This document shows positions 38,112 through 47,188 of a DNA stretch of 64,000 bases, piece by piece (the stretch's first letter is position 1; each line of letters begins with the position of its first letter). This DNA comes from Muricoccus harenae (GTDB taxonomy: Bacteria; Pseudomonadota; Alphaproteobacteria; Acetobacterales; Acetobacteraceae): the NCBI RefSeq assembly GCF_009848505.1, contig NZ_WWDL01000028.1, positions 1-64,000 on the forward strand. The letters are read 5' to 3'. The position numbers and the translations under genes are program-made. The notes beneath the pieces are model-generated. The model was not told where the DNA came from, did no database searches, and worked only from the letters and a program-made list of their open reading frames with translations.

Positions 38112-38162
38112 GCCGCCTAGCACCACTCGTGACTGAAACAGGTCCGGTGAGGCCCTGGATCC

Positions 38163-39119
38163 TCAGCCAACCTCTCCCAGGGCCTTCCGCGCCATGTCGA
38201 CCGCCCCAGCCCTCGATCTGGCCGCGCCGACGAAGCGCCGCAAATGCACGAAAACCGCGTCTTCCACCCCGGATTGCTGGGCAAGCTCACGCTCCTGCAG
38301 GCCCGCCCAGGCCTCCGGAAGGGGCTGGCGCTGCGCGAAGGAGCCCGGTTCCGGCGGCATGGTGTCCAGCATCCAGTTCCCGTTCGAGGCTGGGCTTACG
38401 GCGAAAAGGACCGGCAGATCATGGCTGAAGACTGCGCCCTTCCAGGGCATGCCGCGATCCAGCACCAGGATGCGGGGGTCCTCCCCGGACCGATGGGCCG
38501 CCAGCACCGACGCCTCCGCGGCGTGTCGCGCGCGCAGGCTGCCGACCTTGCGGCGCAGGACCCCATCGGCAAATGCCGCGGCTTCCAGGAAGGCCGCGTC
38601 CCCAGCAGTCGCGCCCGATCCGGCGGGATCGTCCCAGGTCGGGTTGAACTGGCCGATTAATGCCGCGAGCCCGAGACTATCATCCAAGACAGGGCCATTG
38701 GCCGAGACGCCGGTGTCCACCTCGTCGATGCGCCGGATCAGGCCCGCGTCGAGCTCGGCCGCGATAGCCGCGGCAAAAGCCTCAGCCCCCTTTGCCTGCA
38801 GCAGCCGGGCGACCGCACCTTCGCCGAATACCTGCCAGACGAGGCCGGCGGAGGAGAAGGGCGTGCCATCGGGACGCAGGGGCGCGCCGCGCTGGTGATG
38901 ATCGAAGCGGTTCTTCGCCGGATCATGGAGGCTTCCCACGTCCCAGACGATGTCGGCGCTTTCGAGCAGCTCCGGCTTGCGCGTCCGCAACAGGAGATGG
39001 TCCCCGCCCGGCTCGTTCAGGCCGAGCGCCAAGCGTAGGACGGCATAGGCGAATACTTCGTCACAGTGGAACTTGCCGCTATGGGTGGCGAGCACGGGAC
39101 GTGCGTTGTCGATGGGCAT
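38163..39119 (-). CDS. MYG1-family (UPF0160) DHH-type metal-dependent hydrolase
   Basis: A 318-residue MYG1-type protein, related to DHH phosphoesterases; eukaryotic MYG1 is a 3'-5' RNA exonuclease. The metal motifs are near the N-terminus: THSGKFHCDEVFA (about 13-25), DVGS near 60 and FDHHQRG near 72. The C-terminal part (FSHDLPVLFAVSP, then NW near 245) is typical too. The ATG at 39119 is preferred over a TTG one codon earlier. It follows the M3 peptidase gene by 32 bases on the same strand. The bacterial role is not established. Confidence 0.88.
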   Translation of the reverse strand: MPIDNARPVLATHSGKFHCDEVFAYAVLRLALGLNEPGGDHLLLRTRKPELLESADIVWDVGSLHDPAKNRFDHHQRGAPLRPDGTPFSSAGLVWQVFGEGAVARLLQAKGAEAFAAAIAAELDAGLIRRIDEVDTGVSANGPVLDDSLGLAALIGQFNPTWDDPAGSGATAGDAAFLEAAAFADGVLRRKVGSLRARHAAEASVLAAHRSGEDPRILVLDRGMPWKGAVFSHDLPVLFAVSPASNGNWMLDTMPPEPGSFAQRQPLPEAWAGLQERELAQQSGVEDAVFVHLRRFVGAARSRAGAVDMARKALGEVG

Positions 39120-39151
39120 CAAGACGGTCCAATTGCAATCGTTCGGAAGGT

Positions 39152-41179
39152 TCAGTTGGTCACCAGCTCGCGGCTACGGAGCAGCGCCGCAGTGCTGGGA
39201 GGGCGGCCGCGGAAGGCGACGTACAGATCCATGGGATCCCGTGTGTCTCCAGCTCCCAGCAGGGCTCGCAGGCGGGCGGCTGTGGCGGCATCGAAGGGAT
39301 TCTGCGCCTCGCTGAAGGCTTCGAAGCCATCGGCATCCAGCACCTCGGCCCACAGGTATGAGTAATAGCCCGCCGCATAACCGCTCCCCGCGAAGAGGTG
39401 CTGGAAATGCGCCGGGCGATGGCGGATGCCGATCTCGGCCGGCATGCCGATGGACTTCAGATAATCGGCCTCGAAGCACTCGATGTCGAGCGCAGCCGGC
39501 GCAGGGTGGCTATGCAGCGCCATGTCCAGCAGGGCGGCAGCGGTGTACTCGACCGTGGCGAAGCCTTGGTTGAATTCCCGCGCGGAAAGCAGCCGCGCGA
39601 TCAGGTCATCGGGTACGGGCGCGCCGGTCCCGTGGTGCAGGGCGTAGCGGCGCAGGGTTTCGGGCAGGGCAATCCAGTGCTCGTAGATCTGCGAAGGCAG
39701 CTCCACGAAGTCCTGGCGGACGGAGGTGCCGGATTGGCTGGGATAGCGCACCTGGCTGAGCAAGCCATGCAGGGCGTGGCCGAACTCGTGGAACAGTGTC
39801 TCCGCATCGTCAAAGCTGAGCAGCGTCGGCTCGGACTTGGCAAAGTTGTTGTTGTTGACGACGATCGGCGAAACCAGGCCGTCGAGCGTTTCCTGGTCGC
39901 GGTAGCTGCTCATCCATGCGCCGGAGCGCTTGTCGGCCCGGGCATAGGGATCTGCCAGAAAGACGCCGACATGCCCCGACGCGTCCCGCACCTCATAGGC
40001 CTGCACATCCGGGTGGTAGGTCGCCAGGTCTGGGCGCGGTGCGAAGGAGACGCCGAAGAGTCTGGTGGCAGTGTCGAAGGCGGCCTGCTGGATGTTGGCG
40101 AATACGAAGTAGGACTTCAGCTCGGCCTCATCCAGCGCGTAGTCGGCGCGCCGGACCTTCTCGGCATAGTAGTGCCAGTCCCAGGGCTCGATTGGTCCGA
40201 CGAATCCCTCGGCCCCGGCCACGGCGAGGAGCCGGTCCCGCTCGGCCGCGGCCTTGCGCTTGGCCGGCTCCCAAACTTCCGCCAGCAGGCCTTGGACCGC
40301 CTGCGGGGTGCCCGCCATGGTGTCGACCAGGCGGAACTCAGCGAAGCTCGGATAGCCGAGCAGCCTCGCCCGATCCGCGCGCAGGTCCAGAATTTCGGGG
40401 ATCAACACCCGGTTGTCGCGGTCGCCGGGATGGGCGCCGCGGGCGATCCAGGCCTTGTAGGCGACCTGGCGCAGGTCCCGCCGAGCGGAGAAGGTCAGGA
40501 AGGGCTCGATCAGCGAGCGGGACAGGGTGACGGCGAAGCCCTCGATCCCCCGCTCAGCGGCCGCCTGGGACGCGCCGGCACGCACGAAGTCGGGAAGCCC
40601 ATCGAGATCGGCTTCGGCCAGCGTCAGGTGCCAAGCCTTCTCGTCATGCAGCACGTTCTGGCCGAACCGGGTGTGCAGCACCGCGAGCCGTTCGGAGATC
40701 GCGGCCATGCGCTCCTTCGCCGCCTCGTCCAGGGCCGCGCCGCTGCGAATGAAGCCGAGATGGATACGCTCCAGCAGGCGCAGCTGATCTTCCTCCAGCC
40801 CCAGCGCGTGCCGCTGCTGGTGGAGGGCATCGACCCGGGCGAAGACCGCAGGATCGAGTGAAACCCGCATGCCGTGCTGGGCGAGCCGCGGCGACAACTC
40901 CCGGTCCAGGGCCTCGAGCGCCTCGCCCCCAAGGCTGACCACCAGGTTGGAAAAAAGGGTGCCGACCCGCGTCAGGGCACGGCCGCTGCGCTCCAGGGCT
41001 TCAATGGTATTGGTGAAGTCCGGCGGCGCCGGATTGGCCCCGATGACCTCTATCTCAGCCAAATGCGACGCCATGGCTTCCTCAAAGGCGGGGGCGAAAT
41101 GCGCGGGCTGGATCCGGTCGAAAGGCGGCATGCCGAACGAGGTCGTCCAGGGTGCCAGGAGAGGGTTCGTCTCGCTCAT
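39152..41179 (-). CDS. M3-family oligopeptidase / peptidyl-dipeptidase
   Basis: A 675-residue zinc metallopeptidase of the thimet oligopeptidase group (PrlC/Dcp), which degrades short peptides such as cleaved signal peptides in the cytosol. The HEFGHALHG zinc motif is near 460, followed by the downstream Glu in the FVELPSQIYEHW segment about 25 residues on, and a C-terminal SGYAAGYYSYLWAEVL signature. The open frame extends 209 codons further upstream, but MSETNPLLAPW at 41179 matches the family start and no signal peptide is present. It is probably cotranscribed with the MYG1-family gene. Confidence 0.93.
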   Translation of the reverse strand: MSETNPLLAPWTTSFGMPPFDRIQPAHFAPAFEEAMASHLAEIEVIGANPAPPDFTNTIEALERSGRALTRVGTLFSNLVVSLGGEALEALDRELSPRLAQHGMRVSLDPAVFARVDALHQQRHALGLEEDQLRLLERIHLGFIRSGAALDEAAKERMAAISERLAVLHTRFGQNVLHDEKAWHLTLAEADLDGLPDFVRAGASQAAAERGIEGFAVTLSRSLIEPFLTFSARRDLRQVAYKAWIARGAHPGDRDNRVLIPEILDLRADRARLLGYPSFAEFRLVDTMAGTPQAVQGLLAEVWEPAKRKAAAERDRLLAVAGAEGFVGPIEPWDWHYYAEKVRRADYALDEAELKSYFVFANIQQAAFDTATRLFGVSFAPRPDLATYHPDVQAYEVRDASGHVGVFLADPYARADKRSGAWMSSYRDQETLDGLVSPIVVNNNNFAKSEPTLLSFDDAETLFHEFGHALHGLLSQVRYPSQSGTSVRQDFVELPSQIYEHWIALPETLRRYALHHGTGAPVPDDLIARLLSAREFNQGFATVEYTAAALLDMALHSHPAPAALDIECFEADYLKSIGMPAEIGIRHRPAHFQHLFAGSGYAAGYYSYLWAEVLDADGFEAFSEAQNPFDAATAARLRALLGAGDTRDPMDLYVAFRGRPPSTAALLRSRELVTN

Positions 41180-41486
41180 GGCGGCATACGGTGCAGAAGT
41201 GACATCCGGGTCAAGGGACACTTGTGTAGGCGGCGGGTTAGCTGTGCTCGCCGCTTCATGGCTCCGGCGGCAGGTTTCCCGGGGGCTCACGGGGCGAAAG
41301 CACCGGATGAGCGGCCGCCGCACGGCCAGCGGCGCGGGCCTTGTGGCGGCAGGCTGGGCTTGTTGCGGCCGCGGGATTGGAACGATCCGAGCAGGGCTAG
41401 GAACGTCGCTACCGTGGAAACCCGGGGTTCGGGGATCCAGATCCGGGCAAGGCTTTCCAACCGCGGGCGAAAAATTAGGATAGAAG
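41180..41486. other. Divergent spacer between M3 peptidase and molybdoenzyme genes
   Basis: 307 bases that must carry promoters for both flanking genes. It is slightly less GC-rich near 41460-41486, where a TAGGATAGAAG stretch precedes the molybdoenzyme ATG. I found no clear -35/-10 pair, repeat or small gene. Confidence 0.3.
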
Positions 41487-42599
41487 ATGAAAGCGGCGGC
41501 ATTCGAGGACTTGCTGCGTCGGTCCGGTAAGGGCGACCTTGTGGTGCTAGAGGACGTGACCCTCAACGCGGAAGCGCCGGTGCATCTGCTGCGCGACGCT
41601 GTGACCCCGATCGACCGCTTCTTCGTGCGCAACAACGGTGTTCTTCCTTCCTTCACCGCGCAGCAGTTGAACGATTGGAGGCTCGTGATCGACGGAGAGG
41701 TCGATCGGCCAATGAGCCTCGGCCTGGATGATATCCGGTCTCGCTTCGAGACGGTGACGGAGGAGGCCGTGCTGGAATGCGCGGGGAATGGCCGCCGTAA
41801 CTTCACGCCTCCGACGGAGGGGCTTCAATGGGGCGACGGCGCGATCGGCTGCGCGCGGTGGACTGGCGTGCGCCTCGCCGATCTGCTGAGGGCTGCCGGG
41901 CCGAGACCCTCGGCGTGCTACACGGCACATTTCAGCTGTGATCGGGACCCGAAGAGCGATGGGCCCGCGCTGTCGCGTGGTCTTCCTCTGTGGAAGGCTC
42001 TTTCGGCGGAGACCCTCGTTGCCTTCGCCATGAACGGCAATCCGCTGACGCCGCTTCACGGTGCGCCGATGCGGATCGTGGCGCCGGGCTTTCCGGGCTC
42101 GGCCTGGCAGAAGTGGCTGGAGCGGATCACGCTACGCGACCGGGAACACGATGGCGCCAAGATGACCGGCTACGATTACCGCCTGCCGGTACGCAGCCTG
42201 CAGCCCGGCGAGAAGCCGGCCCCTTCCGAGATGAAGGTGATCGAGGACATGCCGGTGAAGTCGCTCATCGTGTCGCCCCTTGCCACGGAGAAGCTTGAAG
42301 TGGGCCAGGCGGTGCAAATTCACGGTTTCGCCTGGTCCGGCCATACACCCTTGGCCGGTGTCGATGTCTCGACGAATGGTGGACGGGACTGGAAGGCTGC
42401 CGAGATGTCGCCGGCGGGGGGCGCCTTTGCCTGGGTTCCGTTCCGGTTGAGCTGGACACCTCCCTCGGCCGGCCATTTCATTTTGATGCCGCGTGCGAGG
42501 AATGCGCGGGGCGCTGCCCAGCCGATCGAAGAGGCGCCGTGGAACCCGAAGGGCTACGCCAACAACCAGTGCCAGAAGGTCGAGGTGCTCGTCGCATAG
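41487..42599 (+). CDS. Sulfite-oxidase-family molybdopterin oxidoreductase (SoxC-like)
   Basis: A 370-residue molybdenum enzyme with the sulfite-oxidase fold. The Mo-ligating cysteine is in LECAGNGRRN near 97; AMNGNPLTPLHGAPMR near 181 and PGFPGSAWQKWLERI near 201 are family landmarks, and the C-terminal third is the Ig-like dimerisation domain (about 255-365). The annotated start MKAAAFEDLL has no twin-arginine or Sec signal, unlike typical periplasmic SoxC/SorA proteins, and no cytochrome or heme partner gene is adjacent. It may be cytosolic, or reduce another acceptor. The substrate could be sulfite or another oxo-anion. Confidence 0.88.
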   Translation: MKAAAFEDLLRRSGKGDLVVLEDVTLNAEAPVHLLRDAVTPIDRFFVRNNGVLPSFTAQQLNDWRLVIDGEVDRPMSLGLDDIRSRFETVTEEAVLECAGNGRRNFTPPTEGLQWGDGAIGCARWTGVRLADLLRAAGPRPSACYTAHFSCDRDPKSDGPALSRGLPLWKALSAETLVAFAMNGNPLTPLHGAPMRIVAPGFPGSAWQKWLERITLRDREHDGAKMTGYDYRLPVRSLQPGEKPAPSEMKVIEDMPVKSLIVSPLATEKLEVGQAVQIHGFAWSGHTPLAGVDVSTNGGRDWKAAEMSPAGGAFAWVPFRLSWTPPSAGHFILMPRARNARGAAQPIEEAPWNPKGYANNQCQKVEVLVA

Positions 42600-42687
42600 C
42601 GCCACGTCCTGGACGACGATCAAGCCGTCGCGTCTGGCCACTCGCCGTCCGCGTATGCCCCGGAGCGGCCGCGTGGCTCGAGCGCGG

Positions 42688-43908
42688 CTATCGTGCCAGC
42701 AGCGCCGGCTTGGCGCGCAGCCGAAGCACAAGCCAAACCGCGATGGACAGGTTGAGCAGGTTCCAGGCGATGCCGTTCACCATTGCCAGCCGGTAGCTCG
42801 CGGTAGCGTCGAAGATGGCGCCCGAGAGCCAGCCGCCGAGGGCCATCCCGGCCAGGGTGGAAGACAGGACCAGGCTGACGCGCAGCCCCGCCTCGGCCGG
42901 CGGGAAGAACTGCCGGACCATGACGGCGTAGCTAGGCACGATCCCGCCCTGGAAAAGGCCGAAGATGGCCGACAGGATGTAGAGCGAGCCAAGGCTGTCG
43001 AACTGGAGGAACAGCGCCAGCGCCACGGCCTGCAAGGCTGAGCCCAGCAGCAGCATGATGGGCGCCCCCACCCGGTCCGTGATTCCGCCAGAGACAAGGC
43101 GGCTGATGACGCCGAAGCCCAGCATGAGCGACAGCATTTCGGCTCCGCGCGCCGGACCGTAGCCGAGATCGCCGCAATAGGCGACGATATGCACCTGCGG
43201 CATCGCCATCGCGACGCAGCAGGCAACGCCCGCGATCATGAGCAGGGCTTGCAGCGCACCGGGCGAGAGCCCGAGCTGTGCCAGCCCCCCTTTCGTCAGC
43301 GCCGCGGCTCCGGCGGCCTGCACCGGCGGCGGACGGCGAAGAGCGAGGGCCAGAGGCAGCATCGTTGCGACGCAGAACAGGCCGATGCCGATATGCGTCG
43401 TGCGCCAACCGTAGGTCGCAATGAACTGCTGCAGGATTGGTGGCCAGATGGCGCCCGCGAAGTAATTGCCGCTGGCACAGAGTGCCACCGCGATGCCGCG
43501 CCTGCGGACGAACCAGAGGGAGGTATCCGCCACAAGAGGGCCGAAGACGGCACAGCTGCCTAGGCCGCCGATGAAAAGCGCGTAGAGCGCCGCGAACTGC
43601 CAGAGATCGGCGGCGAAGGCAGTCGCCAGATATCCTGTGCCCAGCGCCAGCGTGCCGATCACAACGGGTAGGACGACGCCGAAGCGGTCGGCGACACGTC
43701 CCATGAGCACGCCGCCCAGCATGAAGGCCAGCATCGTCAGCGTGTAAGGCAGCGAGGCTCCGGCCCGCGCAACGTTGAACTCCGCTTGCACGGTGGGCAG
43801 CGCGACCACGATGGACCAGAGACCGATGCCGCCGATAGCGGAGAGAAGGACCGAGGCCAGCAGCCGCCACCACGCATAGGTGGAGTCCGTCATGCTCTCT
43901 TTCGCCAC
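42688..43908 (-). CDS. MFS transporter
   Basis: A 406-residue major facilitator with 12 predicted helices. The family A-motif is seen as GVLMGRVADRFG (loop 2-3, near 66) and a related stretch SGGITDRVG occurs in loop 8-9. It resembles the monocarboxylate/oxalate-formate antiporter branch, which is only a rough substrate hint. A strong GGGAGGGG ribosome site stands 8 bases before the GTG at 43908; the ATG at 43893 is the alternative. It is divergent from the peptide-type binding protein and convergent with the molybdoenzyme gene. Confidence 0.88.
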   Translation of the reverse strand: MAKESMTDSTYAWWRLLASVLLSAIGGIGLWSIVVALPTVQAEFNVARAGASLPYTLTMLAFMLGGVLMGRVADRFGVVLPVVIGTLALGTGYLATAFAADLWQFAALYALFIGGLGSCAVFGPLVADTSLWFVRRRGIAVALCASGNYFAGAIWPPILQQFIATYGWRTTHIGIGLFCVATMLPLALALRRPPPVQAAGAAALTKGGLAQLGLSPGALQALLMIAGVACCVAMAMPQVHIVAYCGDLGYGPARGAEMLSLMLGFGVISRLVSGGITDRVGAPIMLLLGSALQAVALALFLQFDSLGSLYILSAIFGLFQGGIVPSYAVMVRQFFPPAEAGLRVSLVLSSTLAGMALGGWLSGAIFDATASYRLAMVNGIAWNLLNLSIAVWLVLRLRAKPALLAR

Positions 43909-44047
43909 AGCCCAAACCCCTCCCGCCCGGCAAGTCGTTCATCGATGCAGGACGCGCATCTTGCGCCTCCGGGCTGTCACCAGCGATGATCAGCCCTCCA
44001 GCCGGAACGAAGCCGCCCCTTGGTTAGCACAGGTTGGCGGATCCGGT

Positions 44048-44065
44048 GAGGCCGGCCCCGGCCTC
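44048..44065 (+). repeat. 18-base palindrome upstream of the solute-binding protein
   Basis: GAGGCCG and CGGCCTC flank a GCCC loop in the 298-base divergent spacer (MFS to ABC binding protein). It could be an operator or a 5'-UTR hairpin. Confidence 0.35.
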
Positions 44066-44206
44066 GAACCGAAGCCGAAGCGGCACGGCATTTGGTGCAA
44101 GGGTCCTTGTCGCCCGGCGTGCGGCAGGCTTTGGTAGGGGCCGAAACGGGCGCGTCAGACGCCCCGCGCCAGTCCTGGTTCCCGCCCTGGAGAAGACAGG
44201 TCCGCC

Positions 44207-45793
44207 ATGCTTCGACGCACCCTGCTGACCGGCGCCGCCGCAGCAACCATCCTGCCACGCCCCTCGCTCGGGCAGTCCCAAGGCAACTCGGTCCTGAAAT
44301 ACGTGCCGCAGAGCGATCTGACGGTCGTCGACCCGGTGCTGACCACCGCCTATATCACCCGCACCCATGGGCTGATGATCTGGGATCAGCTCTATGGTCT
44401 GGATGCCGATTTGCGCCCGCAGCCGCAGATGGTCGAGGGGCACAGGGTTGAAGATGATGGCCGGCGCTGGACCTTCCGGCTCCGCGAAGGGCTGCAATTC
44501 CACGACGGCGAACCGGTGCGAGGGCGCGACTGCGTGGCCTCGATCCGGCGCTGGACGCAGCGGGACTCGCTCGGCCAAGCGCTGTTGGCGCGGATGGACG
44601 AGATCAGCGCCCCCGATGACCGCAGCTTCGTCATCCGGCTGAAGCGGCCCTACGGCGCCATGCTGGACACGCTGGCGAAGGTCGGGCCCCCTGCCCTGCT
44701 CATTATGCCCGAGCGCTTGGCACAAACCGAGGCCACAAGGGCCGTTACTGAGATGATCGGCAGCGGTCCTTTCAGATGGAAGGCCGATGAGCGCGTGGTC
44801 GGCGCCCGGGCGGTCTATGAGAGATTTGCCGGATACAGGCCGCGCGAGGGCGGCAGCCTCTCGAGCTGGGCTGCAGGGCCCAAGCGCGCGCATTTTGACC
44901 GTGTCGAATGGCATGTCATGCCGGATCCCGGCACGGCCGCCTCCGCCCTGTCGCATGGCGAGGTCGACTGGTGGGAGAACCCGACCAATGACCTCCTTCC
45001 GGTACTGGAGCGCAGCCGCCAGATCGCGACACAGCTTGCGACGCCGCTCGGAACCATGGGCACCGGCATCTTCAACCACCTGCATCCGCCCTTCGACAAG
45101 GCCGCGGTGCGCCGGGTTGTGCTGGAGGCAATGAGCCAGGAGGATTCAATGATCGCCGCGGCGGGCACTGATCCCAGCCTCTACGCGACGGGCGTCGGCA
45201 TCTTCACGCCGAACACCCCGATGGCAAATGCGGCCTCCATCGAGGCGATAACGAAGAAGCGGGCTATGGAAGCCTCGAAGCAGGCGCTCATGGCCGCTGG
45301 CTACAAGGGCGAGCGGGTGATCCTGATGATCCCCTCCGACCAGCCGGTGCTGGCGGCGCTCGGTGAAGTCTGCCTGGATACGCTGAAGAAGATCGGCATG
45401 AATGTCGAACCAGCCGTGTCCGACTGGGGCACGCTGGTGCAGCGGCGCGCCAGCAAGGCGCCGCCGGACCAGGGTGGCTGGAGCATGTTCAACACGACCT
45501 GGGCGGGCCTCGACATGATCAACCCCGTTGTGCAGCAGGTACTTCGCTGCAACGGCGACAAGGGATTCTTCGGCTGGGCGGACATCCCGCGCATCGAGCA
45601 GCTCCGCGAGGCCTGGCTGGACGCGCCGGATGTCGAGGCGCAGGAAAAGGCGGCTGCCGAGATTCAGGCCGTGGCAATGCAGGAGGTGCCCTACGTGCCC
45701 ACCGGCCAGTATTTCTACAAGACCGCTTTCCGCCGGCGTCTCTCGGATGTGCCGAAGGGACTGTTCGTCTTCTGGGACGTTCGCGCCGCCTGA
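44207..45793 (+). CDS. ABC transporter substrate-binding protein, peptide/nickel type (SBP_bac_5)
   Basis: A 528-residue periplasmic family-5 binding protein, the class that carries di- and oligopeptides, nickel or opines. A Tat-like MLRRTLLTGAAAA signal peptide ends near LGQSQ (residue 24). The core has the WTFRLREGLQFHDGEPVRG signature near 84 and a C-terminal lobe with WDVRAA at the end. No permease or ATPase gene is adjacent, so it must share a transporter or the operon is split. An M20 amidohydrolase gene follows after 76 bases, suggesting that N-acylated amino acids or peptides are taken up and hydrolysed. Confidence 0.9.
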   Translation: MLRRTLLTGAAAATILPRPSLGQSQGNSVLKYVPQSDLTVVDPVLTTAYITRTHGLMIWDQLYGLDADLRPQPQMVEGHRVEDDGRRWTFRLREGLQFHDGEPVRGRDCVASIRRWTQRDSLGQALLARMDEISAPDDRSFVIRLKRPYGAMLDTLAKVGPPALLIMPERLAQTEATRAVTEMIGSGPFRWKADERVVGARAVYERFAGYRPREGGSLSSWAAGPKRAHFDRVEWHVMPDPGTAASALSHGEVDWWENPTNDLLPVLERSRQIATQLATPLGTMGTGIFNHLHPPFDKAAVRRVVLEAMSQEDSMIAAAGTDPSLYATGVGIFTPNTPMANAASIEAITKKRAMEASKQALMAAGYKGERVILMIPSDQPVLAALGEVCLDTLKKIGMNVEPAVSDWGTLVQRRASKAPPDQGGWSMFNTTWAGLDMINPVVQQVLRCNGDKGFFGWADIPRIEQLREAWLDAPDVEAQEKAAAEIQAVAMQEVPYVPTGQYFYKTAFRRRLSDVPKGLFVFWDVRAA

Positions 45794-45869
45794 CCTGACC
45801 TGGTGCCGGGCAAGCCTGCCCGGCGCTCCCTGCCGCCACTCGGGCGGTGCTGCCCTGCCGGAGACCACG

Positions 45870-47027
45870 ATGTCCGCGTTCGAGCATATCAGCCGCTATC
45901 ATGACGAGCTCACCACCATTCGGCAGGACCTGCATGCCCATCCCGAGCTGGGAATGGAGGAGCACCGCACGGCTGGTATCGTCGCGGAGCAGCTAGAAGC
46001 GATGGGCATTGAGGTGCATCGGGGCGTTGGTCGGACCGGCGTCGTCGGCGTGCTACGCAATGGCAGCGGCACTGGTTCCGTCGGGCTTCGCGCCGACATG
46101 GATGCGCTGCCGCTGGAGGAGTTGACCAACCTCCCGTATTCGAGCCGCAATCCGGGCCGCATGCATGCCTGCGGCCATGACGGGCACACCACGATGCTGC
46201 TGGGCGCGGCGCGCTACCTGGCGGAGACGCGCGCCTTCAGCGGAACCGTGAACTTTATCTTCCAGCCGGGTGAGGAAGGCTGCGGCGGGGCGTTGGCCAT
46301 GCTGGAGGACGGGCTGCTGGATCGCTTCCCCTGCGACAAGCTCTACGGGATGCACAACGCCACGGCACTCGACGTCGGGAAATATGCCATCGGCAGCGGA
46401 CCCTTCATGGCCGGTGGCGCCTTCTTTGACATCATGATCGAGGGGCGCGGCGCGCATGGCGCGCGCCCGGAGGTAAGCGTCGATCCGGTGCTGACGGCCT
46501 TCCATATCGGCTCGGCGCTGCAGTCGATCGTCGCGCGCAACCTCTCTCCGCGCGAGACGGCGGTCGTCAGCGTCACCAAGGTCGTTGCGGGCGACGCCTA
46601 CAACGTGATCCCGCAAAGCGCCACGCTCTCCGGCACCGCGCGCTTCTTCAGCAAGGAGGTGGCGCAGGAGATCGAGGTGGCGATGAGGCGCGTCGTGGAA
46701 GGGGTCGCTGCGGGCTTCGGTGCGACGGCACGCCTCGACTTCCGGCTGATCTTCGCGCCTACCATCAACCATCCGGAGCGCGCGACGGAGCTGGCCGATG
46801 CGGCGGCGGACCTGGTGGGCGAGGACTTGGTCAATCGCAACCGCCCGCCCGTGATGGGTTCGGAAGACTTCAGCTTCATGCTGGAGAAGGTGCCGGGTGC
46901 CTATATCCATGTCGGCAACGGTCCCGGCGCCCAGGCGCACAATCCGCACTATAACTTCAACGATTCCGCAATCCCCTATGGTGCCGCCCTCTATGCCCGC
47001 ATCGTGGAGCGGATGTTGCCTGGGTGA
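45870..47027 (+). CDS. M20-family amidohydrolase (hippurate hydrolase / aminoacylase type)
   Basis: A 385-residue zinc amidohydrolase that removes acyl groups from N-acyl amino acids such as hippurate. Metal-site residues are in RADMDALPL near 70, the MHACGHDGHTTM motif near 92 and PGEEGCGG near 128; the small dimerisation domain is about 175-285 and a C-terminal His is in HNPHYNFND near 356. The ATG at 45870 (GGAGA upstream) is the conserved start; the longer open frame overlaps the binding-protein gene. The nearby binding protein suggests import of the substrate. Confidence 0.93.
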   Translation: MSAFEHISRYHDELTTIRQDLHAHPELGMEEHRTAGIVAEQLEAMGIEVHRGVGRTGVVGVLRNGSGTGSVGLRADMDALPLEELTNLPYSSRNPGRMHACGHDGHTTMLLGAARYLAETRAFSGTVNFIFQPGEEGCGGALAMLEDGLLDRFPCDKLYGMHNATALDVGKYAIGSGPFMAGGAFFDIMIEGRGAHGARPEVSVDPVLTAFHIGSALQSIVARNLSPRETAVVSVTKVVAGDAYNVIPQSATLSGTARFFSKEVAQEIEVAMRRVVEGVAAGFGATARLDFRLIFAPTINHPERATELADAAADLVGEDLVNRNRPPVMGSEDFSFMLEKVPGAYIHVGNGPGAQAHNPHYNFNDSAIPYGAALYARIVERMLPG

Positions 47028-47038
47028 GGTGACGCGGC

Positions 47039-47063
47039 GGCGGCATTCCCTCGGGATGCCGCC
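47039..47063 (+). terminator. Hairpin terminator after the M20 gene
   Basis: GGCGGCAT-T-CC pairs with GGATGCCGCC around a CTCG loop (one bulged T), starting 11 bases after the stop. It would end the binding-protein/M20 transcript. There is no T run. Confidence 0.45.
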
Positions 47064-47188
47064 ATGCATCTCCTCCAGCACGGCTGGCGACCGGCCAGTG
47101 GCTTGCCCATCAAATCCCCAGGCCAGTCCTGCGCCGCTCGAAACTCGCCTCCTCCAGCGGCAGCCCTGATCAGACAGCCCTGATGCGC

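Larger units (their letters stand above)
37743..38162. other. Spacer between the response regulator and the MYG1-family gene
   Basis: 420 bases at the 3' ends of two convergent genes. It holds a weak minus-strand ORF (37801-38007) and a perfect 15-bp hairpin (38076-38111), both listed separately. Base composition is less G/C-biased than in the flanking genes. I see no promoter. Confidence 0.4.
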
